From Nocardiopsis salina YIM 90010 (lineage in GTDB: Bacteria; Actinomycetota; Actinomycetes; Streptosporangiales; Streptosporangiaceae), in the NCBI RefSeq assembly GCF_000341025.1, contig NZ_ANBF01000004.1, positions 4,864-39,234 on the forward strand: a stretch of DNA of 34,371 nt, written 5' to 3'. Below, one piece after another: positions 1-7,238 of this stretch. Below the pieces are notes generated by a model that was not told the DNA's origin, searched no databases, and was given only the letters and a program-made list of their open reading frames with translations. The position numbers and the translations under genes are program-made. Position 1 is the first letter of the stretch. Each line of letters starts with the position of its first letter.

Positions 1-1
1 G

Positions 2-904
2 GTGGGGTCGGACTCCACGCATGTGAAGGCGTTCGACCAGAACCTGTTCACCGAGTGGCACTCGCGGTACGGGGGCCGGGGTGTGCTCATCTACTGGCAC
101 ATCGAGGAGCGGTCGATGGCCGTGCACTCCCAGTTGCTGTCGTGTTCGGCCTCGGAGGTGCACGCCATGGTGGAGGGGGCGATGCGGCACGGCACCTCGA
201 TGAACGTGGAGGCCAACTACGTCGACTCCCACGGCCAGTCCGAGATCGGGTTCGGTATCACGCGGTTGCTGGGGTTCAAGCTGTTGCCGCGCATCAAGCA
301 GATCAACCGGGTCAAGCTCTACCAGCCCGACCGCGGCGACCTGGAAACCTACCCGCTGTTGCGGCCTGCGATGACCCGGCCGATCCGCTGGGACCTGATC
401 GCCCAGCAGTACGACCAGATGATCAAGTACGCCACCGCGATCCGGCTGGGCACCGCCTCCACCGAGGCGATCCTGCGCCGCTTCACCCGGGCCGCCTCCC
501 ACCCCACCTACGCGGCGATGCTGGAGGTGGGCCGGGCCGAGAAGACCGCGTTTGCGGCGCGCTACCTGCGCGATCGCGATTTGCAGTACGAGGTGGGGTC
601 GGGGCTGAACGTGGTGGAGAACTCCCACGGCATCCACGGCGAGATCCTCTACGGCAAGACGGGGGAGCTGTCCTCCAACCGCCGCGAGGAGCAGGAGTTG
701 ACCATGCTCGCCCTGCACATCCTCCAGGCGTGCCTGGTGTATGTGAACACGCTGATGCTCCAGCAGGTGCTGGCCGAACCCGAGTGGGAGAACACGCTGA
801 CGGCCGAGGACCGGCGCGGGCTCACCCCGCTGTTCTCCTCGAACATGAGCCCCTATGGCGACATCCGTCTGAACATGGGCAACCGCCTGGCCCTGGGTGG
901 ATGA
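2..904 (+). CDS. tnpA: Tn3-family transposase TnpA, C-terminal part (cut by window edge)
   Basis: This is the catalytic C-terminal part of a Tn3-family DDE transposase, which catalyses replicative transposition. Full-length proteins are about 1000 residues; 300 are visible and the frame is open to the left edge, so the start lies outside. All three acidic residues can be placed: the Asp of GSDSTH, the Asp of NYVDSHGQSE, and the Glu of LNVVEN. The family's usual C-terminal ending (TPLFSSNMSPYGDIRLNMGNRL) is complete apart from variable last residues. The next gene on the right, cadD, ends 45 bases away on the opposite strand. No 38-bp GGGG...TAAG terminal repeat is visible after the stop, so cargo may lie downstream of tnpA here. 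The family assignment is very secure; whether the gene is intact cannot be judged. Confidence 0.95.
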   Translation: MGSDSTHVKAFDQNLFTEWHSRYGGRGVLIYWHIEERSMAVHSQLLSCSASEVHAMVEGAMRHGTSMNVEANYVDSHGQSEIGFGITRLLGFKLLPRIKQINRVKLYQPDRGDLETYPLLRPAMTRPIRWDLIAQQYDQMIKYATAIRLGTASTEAILRRFTRAASHPTYAAMLEVGRAEKTAFAARYLRDRDLQYEVGSGLNVVENSHGIHGEILYGKTGELSSNRREEQELTMLALHILQACLVYVNTLMLQQVLAEPEWENTLTAEDRRGLTPLFSSNMSPYGDIRLNMGNRLALGG

Positions 905-949
905 GACCGAGACGGTGTCCGGACCGGGTGCGGGAACCGGTGGGTGTGC

Positions 950-1540
950 CTACAGTCCGAAGGCGCCGCCCTCGATGAGGATGACCACACCCAGGACAAT
1001 GAGGACCAGAGGCAGCAGGATGTGACCCCAGCGGCTGAGCGCGCGGGCGATGGGAGCGCGGGTGGCCAGGAACTTGCCGGCCGCGCACAGCACACCGACC
1101 AGGATCAGAAAGACCGTCGCGTAGACGGCCAGACTGGCGTAGCCGACGGTGACGAAGACGGGGACGTAAACGCCGATGTTGTCGCCGCCGTTGGCGAAGG
1201 TGACGGTGGCGACGGTGAGCAGGGCCGGGCCGTTGTCGCTGTCGGGGGCCTCATCGTCGTCATCGCCGCGCCACAGGTTCCAGGCCGCGCGCAGGCCCAG
1301 CAGCAGCGGCAGCAGCCCGAAGTAGGCGCGCACCTCCTCGGGCAGGAAACTCGCGCCGAAGGTGGCGGCCAGCGCGGCGGCCAAGATCGCGATGAAGCCC
1401 AGGTACTGCCCGGCCACGATCTTGGCGGTGGCCCCGCGGTGCCCGGCGCCTTGGGCGAAGAACAGCGCGAGCACCACGATGTCGTCGATGTTGGTGAGGG
1501 CGAACAGGCCGGCCGCCTGGGCGATGATGATCAGGTCCAC
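950..1540 (-). CDS. cadD: CadD-family cadmium/heavy-metal exporter
   Basis: A 196-residue membrane protein of the CadD family in the LysE transporter superfamily, which exports Cd2+ and related divalent ions across the plasma membrane. Family motifs are visible: TNIDDIVVL near residue 16 and FANGGDNIGVYVP in the second half, giving the two acidic repeats expected in the membrane. About five to six hydrophobic helices can be drawn, with an acidic loop (DDDDEAPDSD) between the halves. The GTG start at 1540 is chosen because it overlaps the lspA stop by 10 bases, suggesting translational coupling. It is the last gene of the cmtR-cadA-lspA-cadD operon. Substrate is inferred from family and context. 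Confidence 0.9.
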   Translation of the reverse strand: MDLIIIAQAAGLFALTNIDDIVVLALFFAQGAGHRGATAKIVAGQYLGFIAILAAALAATFGASFLPEEVRAYFGLLPLLLGLRAAWNLWRGDDDDEAPDSDNGPALLTVATVTFANGGDNIGVYVPVFVTVGYASLAVYATVFLILVGVLCAAGKFLATRAPIARALSRWGHILLPLVLIVLGVVILIEGGAFGL

Positions 1541-2046
1541 GGGTCGGAGTCCTTACCGGGCGGTGCCGGTGCGCCCTGGCGGGCGGACGTGAGCACGAGC
1601 AGTACCGCCCCTGCGACGATGAAGGCGTCGGCGAGGTTGAAGGTGGGCCACCAGCCGCTGTGCAGGTAGTCGGTGACCACACCGTCCAGGCCGCGATCGA
1701 TGAGGTTGGCCAGCGCACCGCCCAACATCCCGGCCAGACCGACGCGGCCCGCGAGCGGGGTGGTAGGGGCGGTGCGCCAGGCGTAGGCGGCCACGGCGGC
1801 GGTGATGAGCCCGGTGAGGGCCACGATGACCCATGTGGGCATGCTCGCGCCCAGGCTGAAAGCGACGCCGGGGTTGTAGGTCAGGCGCAACTCCAGCAGC
1901 CCCAGGAGTTGTGGTCCGGGCCCGCCGGTCAGCCGGTCTTCGGCTAGGGCCTTCAGGGCCAGGTCGGCGGCTGTGAGTGTGAGGGCGGCGGCCAGCACGC
2001 CCCAACGGGGGAGCGTGCCGGCCGCAGTCGGTGTCGTCGGCCTCAC
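1531..2046 (-). CDS. lspA: Lipoprotein signal peptidase (signal peptidase II), operon-borne copy
   Basis: A 171-residue integral membrane aspartic protease that removes lipoprotein signal peptides after lipidation. Visible signatures are YNPGVAF (residues 57-63), the region around LANLIDRGLDGVVTDY with catalytic Asp126, and FNLAD with catalytic Asp140. Four hydrophobic helices fit the family. The frame is open well upstream, but GTG at 2046 is chosen because it forms a GTGA overlap with the cadA stop. LspA copies inside lead/cadmium operons are known (for example pbr-type operons); this is probably an accessory copy besides a housekeeping lspA elsewhere. No lipoprotein substrate is seen in the window, so its role in metal resistance is unknown. 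Confidence 0.93.
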   Translation of the reverse strand: MRPTTPTAAGTLPRWGVLAAALTLTAADLALKALAEDRLTGGPGPQLLGLLELRLTYNPGVAFSLGASMPTWVIVALTGLITAAVAAYAWRTAPTTPLAGRVGLAGMLGGALANLIDRGLDGVVTDYLHSGWWPTFNLADAFIVAGAVLLVLTSARQGAPAPPGKDSDPWT

Positions 2047-4016
2047 GCCGTCGCCCCCGCACGCTCGCGTGGTGCGGCGGTGGCGGGACCACCGGGAGCC
2101 AGTCCCAGGCGGCGGGTGCGTCCGGCGCGGATGCCGTTGCCGATGACCACGACCTCGGCCACCTCGTGCACCAGCACGACCGCGGCCAGGCCCAGGATGC
2201 CGAACAGGGCCAGGGGCATCAGGCCGATGATGATGGCCAGCGACAGTCCCACGCTCTGCCACATGATGACCCGAGAGCGGCGGGCGTGGCCCAGGACCTG
2301 GGGCAGGTGGCGCAGGTCCTCGCCCATCAAAGCGACGTCGGCGGTCTCGATGGCCACGTCGGTGCCCATGGCGCCCATGGCGATCCCGAGGTCGGCGGTG
2401 GCCAGGGCGGGTGCGTCGTTGACGCCGTCGCCGACCATCGCCACCGGGCCGTGTTCGCGTAGCTGGCCGACGATGCGGGACTTGTCCTCGGGGCGCAGCT
2501 CGGCGTGCACGTCACCCGGATCGATGCCCGCCTGGGCGGCCAGGGTGGTGGCGGTGGCGTGGTTGTCGCCGGTGAGCATCACCACCCGGTAGCCCGCACC
2601 GCGCAGGGAGGCCACGACCTCGCCCGCCTCGGGGCGCAGCTCGTCGCGCACCGCGATGGCGCCCAGCAGCGCGCCGTCGTCCTCGACCAGGACGGCGGTG
2701 GCCCCGGCGTGCTGCATCCGCTTCACGTCCCCGGCCAGTGGGTCGGCCTCGATCCAGCCCGGTCGGCCCAACCGGACACTGCGGCCGTTCAGGGTTCCGG
2801 TGAGCCCGGCTCCGGTGACCGCCTCCACGTGCTCGGCCCGCTGGGGTGCGGGGGCGGCGGCCAGGATGGCGCGGGCGAGGGGGTGTTCGCTGCGCTCCTC
2901 CAGCGCGGCGGCCACCGCCAGTACCTGCTCTGCGGTGTGGCCGGGCGCCGGGGCGGGTTCGATGACGGCCGGGCGGTTGCGGGTCAGGGTGCCGGTCTTG
3001 TCCAACGCGACGGTCTTGACCCGGCCCATGGCTTCGAGGGCGGCGCCGCCCTTGACCAGGGTGCCGTGCTTGGAGGCGGCGCCGATCGCGGCGACCACGG
3101 TGACCGGGACGGAGATGGCCAGCGCGCAGGGGGAGGCGGCCACCAGCACGACCAGGGCGCGTTCGATCCACATCAGCGGGTCACCGAAGAGCGCCCCGAG
3201 GGCGGCGATGAGGGCGGCGGCGATCATCACCCCGGGCACCAGCGGTTTGGCGATCTTGTCGGCCAGGCGCTGTCCGGCGCCCTTGCGGGACTGCTCGGCC
3301 TCCACGATGGAGACGATGCGGGCCAGGGAGTTGTCGGCCGCGGTGGAGGTGACGGTCACCTCCAGGACGCCGGTGCCGTTGATGGAGCCGGCGAACACCT
3401 CGTTCCCGGGTCCGGCCTCGACGGGGACGGACTCGCCGGTGATGGCCGAGGTGTCCAGGCTGGTGTGCCCGGAGGCGATACGGCCGTCGGTGGCCAGGCG
3501 CTCCCCGGGGCGCACCACCAGCGTGTCGCCCACGACCAGCTCGGCCGGGTCGACGGTGCGCTCGGTTCCGTCGCGCAGCACTCTGGCCTGGTCGGGGACC
3601 AGGTCCAGCAGGGCGCGTAGGCCGCGGCGGGTGCGGGCCACGGAGTACTCCTCCAGCCCTTCGGCGATGGTGTAGAGCACCGCCAGCATCGCGGCCTCGC
3701 CCACCTCACCCAACAGCACGGCGCCAACGGCGGCGATGGTCATCAGCGTGCCCACGCCGATCCTGCCCTTAGCCAGGCGGCGCACGGTGGAGGGGACGAA
3801 CGTCCACCCCGCGACCGCCAGCGCGGCGGCCTTGAGAACCAACCCCACCAGGTCGCCGGCGCCGACCCAGCCCGCGCCGTACCCGGCCAGCAGCAGCGCC
3901 GCGGCGACGGCGGCGAAGCGGATCTCGCTCACCTGCCACAACGCCTCCGGTTCGTGCTCTTCGGCTGCTTCCCCTGCGCGGGGCTCGTCGCCACCGCATC
4001 CGCACGCGTCACTCAC
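2043..4016 (-). CDS. cadA: CadA-type P1B heavy-metal translocating ATPase
   Basis: A 657-residue P-type ATPase that pumps soft divalent metals (Cd2+, Zn2+, Pb2+) out of the cell. Landmarks in order: short Cys-rich start (CGCGG, residues 5-9) in place of a folded HMA domain, TGES at 193-196, membrane motif SPC at 295-297, phosphorylated Asp339 in DKTGT, the SEHP loop with HP at 378-379, TGDN near 482-485 and GDGVND at 529-534. SPC instead of CPC is seen in other actinobacterial metal ATPases such as CtpG, so it is not evidence of inactivity. GTG at 4016 overlaps the end of the upstream regulator by 8 bases, and the gene overlaps lspA by 4. Metal specificity is inferred from the CmtR-like regulator and CadD. 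Confidence 0.95.
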   Translation of the reverse strand: MSDACGCGGDEPRAGEAAEEHEPEALWQVSEIRFAAVAAALLLAGYGAGWVGAGDLVGLVLKAAALAVAGWTFVPSTVRRLAKGRIGVGTLMTIAAVGAVLLGEVGEAAMLAVLYTIAEGLEEYSVARTRRGLRALLDLVPDQARVLRDGTERTVDPAELVVGDTLVVRPGERLATDGRIASGHTSLDTSAITGESVPVEAGPGNEVFAGSINGTGVLEVTVTSTAADNSLARIVSIVEAEQSRKGAGQRLADKIAKPLVPGVMIAAALIAALGALFGDPLMWIERALVVLVAASPCALAISVPVTVVAAIGAASKHGTLVKGGAALEAMGRVKTVALDKTGTLTRNRPAVIEPAPAPGHTAEQVLAVAAALEERSEHPLARAILAAAPAPQRAEHVEAVTGAGLTGTLNGRSVRLGRPGWIEADPLAGDVKRMQHAGATAVLVEDDGALLGAIAVRDELRPEAGEVVASLRGAGYRVVMLTGDNHATATTLAAQAGIDPGDVHAELRPEDKSRIVGQLREHGPVAMVGDGVNDAPALATADLGIAMGAMGTDVAIETADVALMGEDLRHLPQVLGHARRSRVIMWQSVGLSLAIIIGLMPLALFGILGLAAVVLVHEVAEVVVIGNGIRAGRTRRLGLAPGGPATAAPRERAGATA

Positions 4017-4392
4017 CGCGCACCTCCGTCATCGTCGTGCTGTCGGTTCCGTAGTTGGGGCACAGTGCGACCGCGCTGCCGGTCGCGGCCAGCAGGATCT
4101 CGGCCGAGGCCAGCAGGTCCAGCAGCTCGGGGCGGGTCAGGGAGTAGAACACCTGCCGTCCCTCGGGACGCCCGTCGACCAGGTTGCAGTCGCGCAGGCA
4201 TGCCACGTGCTTGGAGATCGTGGACTGGGCCAGTCCCAACTGTTCCACCAGGTCGGACACCCGCGCCTCACCTTGGGCCAGGCGGCGCACGATGGCCAGC
4301 CGGGTGCCGTCGGAGAGGCTGTGGAAGAGCGCCTCGGCAGCGCCCAAGCCCGTAGTTGTGGCTACGCACTCATCCGTGCTATTCATCGTCAT
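4009..4392 (-). CDS. cmtR: CmtR-like ArsR/SmtB-family Cd/Pb-sensing repressor
   Basis: A 127-residue winged-helix repressor of the ArsR/SmtB family. The recognition region (QSTISKHVACLRDC) carries Cys65 and Cys69 in the spacing of the CmtR sensor (CLRxC), and Cys111 (ALCPNYG) matches the third CmtR metal ligand near the C-terminus. This cysteine set binds Cd2+ or Pb2+ in CmtR and releases DNA. The frame is open to 4443. ATG at 4392 is preferred because TATGAT lies exactly six bases before it, giving a leaderless transcript; ATG 4386 is also possible. It heads the resistance operon and faces the divergent methyltransferase operon, so it probably controls both from the shared gap. Confidence 0.88.
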   Translation of the reverse strand: MTMNSTDECVATTTGLGAAEALFHSLSDGTRLAIVRRLAQGEARVSDLVEQLGLAQSTISKHVACLRDCNLVDGRPEGRQVFYSLTRPELLDLLASAEILLAATGSAVALCPNYGTDSTTMTEVRGE

Positions 4393-4408
4393 ATAGCGAT
4401 CATATCCC
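4390..4408 (-). promoter_or_regulatory. Leaderless promoter and candidate CmtR operator between the divergent operons
   Basis: On the minus strand TATGAT (4404 to 4399) is followed by six bases and the ATG at 4392, the geometry of a leaderless actinobacterial promoter. An AT-rich imperfect dyad, ATAT-N7-ATAT (4391-4405), overlaps it and stands out from the GC-rich surroundings. That is the expected place and composition for an ArsR/SmtB operator. The rightward operon starts only about 30 bases away, so one bound repressor could block both directions. Confidence 0.55.
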
Positions 4409-4435
4409 ATGTTGGCGATGTTGAAAGGTGTGGGC

Positions 4436-5068
4436 ATGCTCATGAACCGCGTGGAGTCGGCGCTGATCGACTCACCGCCCCGGCGCTGGTTGCAGCACTA
4501 CGAGGCCGCAGTGCTGGTCGAACTGGGCGGGCGCACGCCAGGCGCCCACACCGCCGAGCTGGGATGCGGACCCGGATACGGCACCAAACTCATCCTGGAC
4601 ACCTTCGGCGCCGCGTCCGTGGACGCCGTGGACCTGGACCCCAAAATGCTGGCCAAAGCACGGCGCCGCCTTCAGCGCCACGGCGAGCGCGTCTACCTCG
4701 CGCGCGGCTCGGCCACCGACCTGGCCGCCGCCTTCGGCCCCATCGACGGCGGAAAGGACGCCTCCTACGACGCGGTGTTCGACTTCGCGATCATCCACCA
4801 CATCCCGAACTGGAGAGAGGCCCTGGCCGAGGTCGCCCGCGTTCTCACACCGGGTGGCCGGTTCTTCTTCGACGAGGTCACCGCCACCGCCCTGGCCCGC
4901 CCCACCTACAAGGCCCTGTTCGACCACCCCACCGCCGACCGGTTCAGCGCGGGCGAGTTCCTCGCCGAGCTGCCCCGCCACGGCCTGCACATCGGCGAGA
5001 ACTGGCGCACCCGCATCGGTAGCGACTACCTCCTCGGCGTCGCCACCCGCACCCAAAAGGGCAGGTGA
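4436..5068 (+). CDS. Class I SAM-dependent methyltransferase, metal-module associated
   Basis: A 210-residue soluble class I methyltransferase. Motif I is ELGCGPGYG (41-49), the acidic residue ending strand 2 is in VDAVDLDP (Asp67), and a motif IV-like segment reads DFAIIHHIPNW. The substrate cannot be read from the sequence. ATG 4436 is chosen because GAAAGG lies 7 bases upstream; ATG 4442 in the same frame is an alternative. The end overlaps the next gene in a GTGA junction. It starts the operon divergent from cmtR-cadA-lspA-cadD, which suggests a metal-induced role, for example in methylating a metal(loid), a lipid or the small peptide downstream. That is inference only. Confidence 0.85.
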   Translation: MLMNRVESALIDSPPRRWLQHYEAAVLVELGGRTPGAHTAELGCGPGYGTKLILDTFGAASVDAVDLDPKMLAKARRRLQRHGERVYLARGSATDLAAAFGPIDGGKDASYDAVFDFAIIHHIPNWREALAEVARVLTPGGRFFFDEVTATALARPTYKALFDHPTADRFSAGEFLAELPRHGLHIGENWRTRIGSDYLLGVATRTQKGR

Positions 5069-5694
5069 GCACGATGGCCATCACCGCACTGGTGCTCTAC
5101 GGCGTCTTCATCGTCCTGACCGCGACCAAGACGCAACTCCAACGACGCCACGGCACCGACACCGGGATCCGACGCCCGGCCAGCCCGCTGGCCTGGGCCG
5201 CCCGACTCCCGCTCGCACTGGGCAGCCTGGCCACCGGCGTCGCCGCACCCATCGCCGAACTGGCCGGCCTCACGCCGCTGCCCGGCCTCGACCAGCCCGC
5301 CCTGCGCACCGCCGGCGCGGCCCTGGCCGCCCTGGGCGTGGCGGGGACCTTCGCCACCCAGCTCGCCATGGGCCAGGCCTGGCGAACCACACCCGATGAG
5401 ACCGAACGCCCGCACCTGGTGACCGGCGGCCCGTTCCGCATCGCCCGCAACCCCATCTACACCGCCTACACCGCGATGTCGCTGGGCCTGGCCCTGACGG
5501 TCCCCAACCCCATCGCCGTACTCGGCGCAGCCGCCGTCCTCATCGGCGTTCAAATGCAGGTCAGGGCGATCGAGGAACCCTACCTGCGGCGCATCCACGG
5601 CGCCGCCTACTCCGGTTACGCCGCGCGCACCGGCCGTTTCCTGCCCGGGATCGGCCGCCTCACCGACCACACCACCACGAAGGGACCCCGATGA
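5065..5694 (+). CDS. ICMT/PEMT-like membrane methyltransferase
   Basis: A 209-residue integral membrane protein of the isoprenylcysteine carboxyl methyltransferase/phospholipid methyltransferase superfamily. The SAM-binding C-terminal signature is clear: HLVTGGPFRIARNPIY (117-132) and EEPYLRRIHG (170-179), followed by the usual Y-x-x-Y and arginine-rich tail. About four to five hydrophobic helices can be drawn. Bacterial members act on varied small molecules or lipids, so the substrate is open. GTG 5065 forms a GTGA overlap with the soluble methyltransferase and the stop forms an ATGA overlap with the 44-codon gene. Co-translation with two other genes and divergence from a Cd operon point to a metal-related job. 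Confidence 0.88.
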   Translation: MSTMAITALVLYGVFIVLTATKTQLQRRHGTDTGIRRPASPLAWAARLPLALGSLATGVAAPIAELAGLTPLPGLDQPALRTAGAALAALGVAGTFATQLAMGQAWRTTPDETERPHLVTGGPFRIARNPIYTAYTAMSLGLALTVPNPIAVLGAAAVLIGVQMQVRAIEEPYLRRIHGAAYSGYAARTGRFLPGIGRLTDHTTTKGPR

Positions 5695-5825
5695 GCGGCT
5701 GCTGCACCCCGAGCGACCAGGACCCCACCCCCGAAGAAGAGCGCACCGGCACGATCGCGCTGGTCCTCGTCGTGGCCATCAGCGCCGCCACCCTGGTGGT
5801 CGTCGGCGCCTTCCTGCTGTCCTAG
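5691..5825 (+). CDS. 44-residue single-pass membrane peptide with N-terminal Cys-Cys
   Basis: A small gene translationally coupled (ATGA) to the ICMT-like methyltransferase. The product begins MSGCCTPSDQ, continues with an acidic stretch (EEE near residues 15-17), then has one hydrophobic helix (about residues 21-43) and ends in LLS. I do not recognise the family. The adjacent cysteines followed by acidic residues would suit a soft-metal ligand on the cytoplasmic face of the membrane, or a thiol modified by the neighbouring methyltransferases. Reality is supported by the overlapping start, the sensible hydrophobic/hydrophilic pattern and the hairpin immediately after its stop. Function is unknown. 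Confidence 0.7.
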   Translation: MSGCCTPSDQDPTPEEERTGTIALVLVVAISAATLVVVGAFLLS

Positions 5826-5826
5826 G

Positions 5827-5846
5827 GCACGCATGAGGCATCGTGC
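5827..5846. terminator. Hairpin between convergent methyltransferase operon and recombinase
   Basis: GCACG pairs with CGTGC around an inner ATG/CAT stem with one bulged base and a three-base AGG loop. It begins just after the stop of the 44-codon gene and sits before the stop of the opposing recombinase gene. No U-tract follows, which is usual in high-GC actinomycetes. Confidence 0.4.
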
Positions 5847-5859
5847 GGCGCTGCGGGCC

Positions 5860-6906
5860 TCACCGGTCGACGGTGAGCACCTCCAGGGCGGCGGCCTTGT
5901 CGGCCTCGGTGGGCAGAGCGTAGCGGCGGGTGGTGTTGATGTCGGCGTGCCCCATCAACTCGGCCACGGTCACCAGGTCCACCGGCTCCTTCGCCAGGTC
6001 GCCGCAGCCGCGCACCAGGTCGGTGCCGAAGGTGTGCCGTAGCACGTGTGGGCCGAACGCCTCCCCGTCGTCGCCCGGTCCGATTCCGGCCGCTGACCCC
6101 AACTCGCACACCACCGCGTTCGCCGCCCGCGTCGACAGCGCCTGGCCGTCGCGGTTGCGCACCAGCGGACCGGCAGCAGGGCGGCCGAGCTCGTCCAGGA
6201 GGAGTTCGAGGGAGGCGCGGGCCTCGGCGTGCAGCGGGACGGTGCGGTCCTTGCCGCCCAACCGTCCCTTGCCGCGCACCCGCACGCTGCCCCGGCGCGC
6301 GGACAGGCGGATGTCGGCCGCGTCCAGGGCGACGATCTCGGCGATGCGCAACCCCGTGTAGTAGGCCAGGTGGCAGATCACCCGGTCCCGGGCGGAGGCG
6401 TCGCGGGCCACGGTGCGCAGGAACCTCAGCTTGGCGCGGGCCTCGAGCGCGCGTGGAGCGCTGGGGCGGGCCAGGTGCTCGCGGACCACGTCGGGCCGTC
6501 CCGAGCCGCGCAGGGCGAAGAAGGCGTCGATGGCGGCGAGGCGGTTGTTGATGGTGGCCGCCGACAGGTGGGTTCCCCGGGCGGTGCGGGTGTTCTTCAA
6601 CGTGCGGCGGTAGTCGCGCACCGCCCAGTCCCGCGCGGCCGCATCGCACAGCGGGTCGCCGTCCAGGGCGCCGGCCTCGCGCGCCTGGGCGAGCCAGGCC
6701 AGGAAGTGGGCGGCGTTGCGCCGGTACTTGTCGCGGGTGGCCGTCCCCAAATCGGTGGAGGCGGCCAGCTTCTCGCCGAAGGCGCGGTGTTCATCCGCCA
6801 GGTCGTCGGGCAGGTCGAGGGTTCGGCTCGGCCGGCCGGTGCGTGTGTTTCCAGAAGTGGAAACCGGGGGCTGTCCTCCGACAGGAGGTGTGTTTCCAGA
6901 AATCAT
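5860..6906 (-). CDS. Tyrosine recombinase (TnpI/XerD-like)
   Basis: A 348-residue site-specific recombinase of the phage-integrase family, which breaks and rejoins DNA through a phosphotyrosine. The N-terminal SAM-like core-binding domain spans about residues 30-130. The catalytic set is complete: Arg187 (YTGLRIAE), Lys213 in RGKG, His287 and Arg290 (HVLRH), His320 (LMGH) and Tyr329 (TTRRYALP). ATG 6906 has GAGG only two bases upstream, but no other ATG or GTG exists nearby. The first 25 codons overlap an array of TTTCCAGAA motifs and repeat the tetrapeptide SGNT. In Tn3-family elements such as Tn4430 a similar enzyme (TnpI) resolves cointegrates. Integrase of a different element is the alternative. 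Confidence 0.92.
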   Translation of the reverse strand: MISGNTPPVGGQPPVSTSGNTRTGRPSRTLDLPDDLADEHRAFGEKLAASTDLGTATRDKYRRNAAHFLAWLAQAREAGALDGDPLCDAAARDWAVRDYRRTLKNTRTARGTHLSAATINNRLAAIDAFFALRGSGRPDVVREHLARPSAPRALEARAKLRFLRTVARDASARDRVICHLAYYTGLRIAEIVALDAADIRLSARRGSVRVRGKGRLGGKDRTVPLHAEARASLELLLDELGRPAAGPLVRNRDGQALSTRAANAVVCELGSAAGIGPGDDGEAFGPHVLRHTFGTDLVRGCGDLAKEPVDLVTVAELMGHADINTTRRYALPTEADKAAALEVLTVDR

Positions 6907-6945
6907 GTCCTCAGGCTACTTCAGGGAACGCTGATTTCCAGAAGT
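6847..6945. repeat. TTTCCAGAA motif array, candidate recombination site (IRS-like)
   Basis: An 18-bp perfect inverted repeat GTTTCCAgaagTGGAAAC lies at 6847-6864. Two further copies of the arm in direct orientation follow: GTTTCCAGAAA from 6892 and ATTTCCAGAAG from 6934. Start-to-start distances are 45 and 42 bases, about four DNA turns. Between the first two is an overlapping pair of hairpins, CTGTC/GACAG and CCTCC/GGAGG (6871-6888). One inverted core plus two direct accessory copies beside a tyrosine recombinase matches the layout of the Tn4430 internal resolution site bound by TnpI. The array overlaps the start of the recombinase gene, so it may also autoregulate it. Confidence 0.55.
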
Positions 6946-7003
6946 ACGGGCATCCGCCGCAAGCGTCGACTAAGTTACTCGCGGGTTACTTGGCACTTGG
7001 TGA

Positions 7004-7138
7004 CGCGCTCCTTACCGACACCCCTGGTTGGCCGAGCACCCCGAGGCCACCGCCGTACCCGTGGAGCAGGCCCTCGCGCTCGGCCTCCGGTTCACCACCA
7101 CCTTGAAGGACCCCGACCAGGACGGGTGCTGCTGCTGA
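7004..7138 (+). pseudogene. C-terminal remnant of an unidentified protein ending in CCC
   Basis: An open stretch between a TGA at 7001 and a TGA at 7136 reads like the end of a real protein: WLAEHPEATAVPVEQALAL and then FTTTLKDPDQDGCCC before the stop. There is no start codon with a plausible ribosome site in the fragment, and upstream the frame is closed, so the 5' part has been lost. The triple-Cys tail recalls metal-binding C-termini, which would suit the neighbourhood, but I cannot name the family. The rest of the 330-base gap (6907-7238) holds only the motif array and no gene. Confidence 0.35.
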
Positions 7139-7238
7139 CACCCGGCCCGGGCCCGGCAACACACGTCCGCCGGGCCCTGCCTACCCCTCTCCTTGAACTC
7201 CCCGGTCCGATCCGGCAGCAGGAACAGGAGGAACAGCG

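Noticed and set aside
55-978. Long plus-strand frame over the transposase
   Set aside because: Arg/Ala/Pro/Gly-rich shadow of tnpA typical of GC-rich coding DNA; no family features.
2505-3620. Long plus-strand frames opposite cadA
   Set aside because: Low-complexity Gly/His/Asp-rich antisense shadows of an unambiguous ATPase gene.
6935-6974. Stretch ending GTCGACTAAG as a Tn3-type inner terminal repeat
   Set aside because: It has TAAG at the right distance but no GGGG at the other end, and it overlaps the TTTCCAGAA array, which explains it better.
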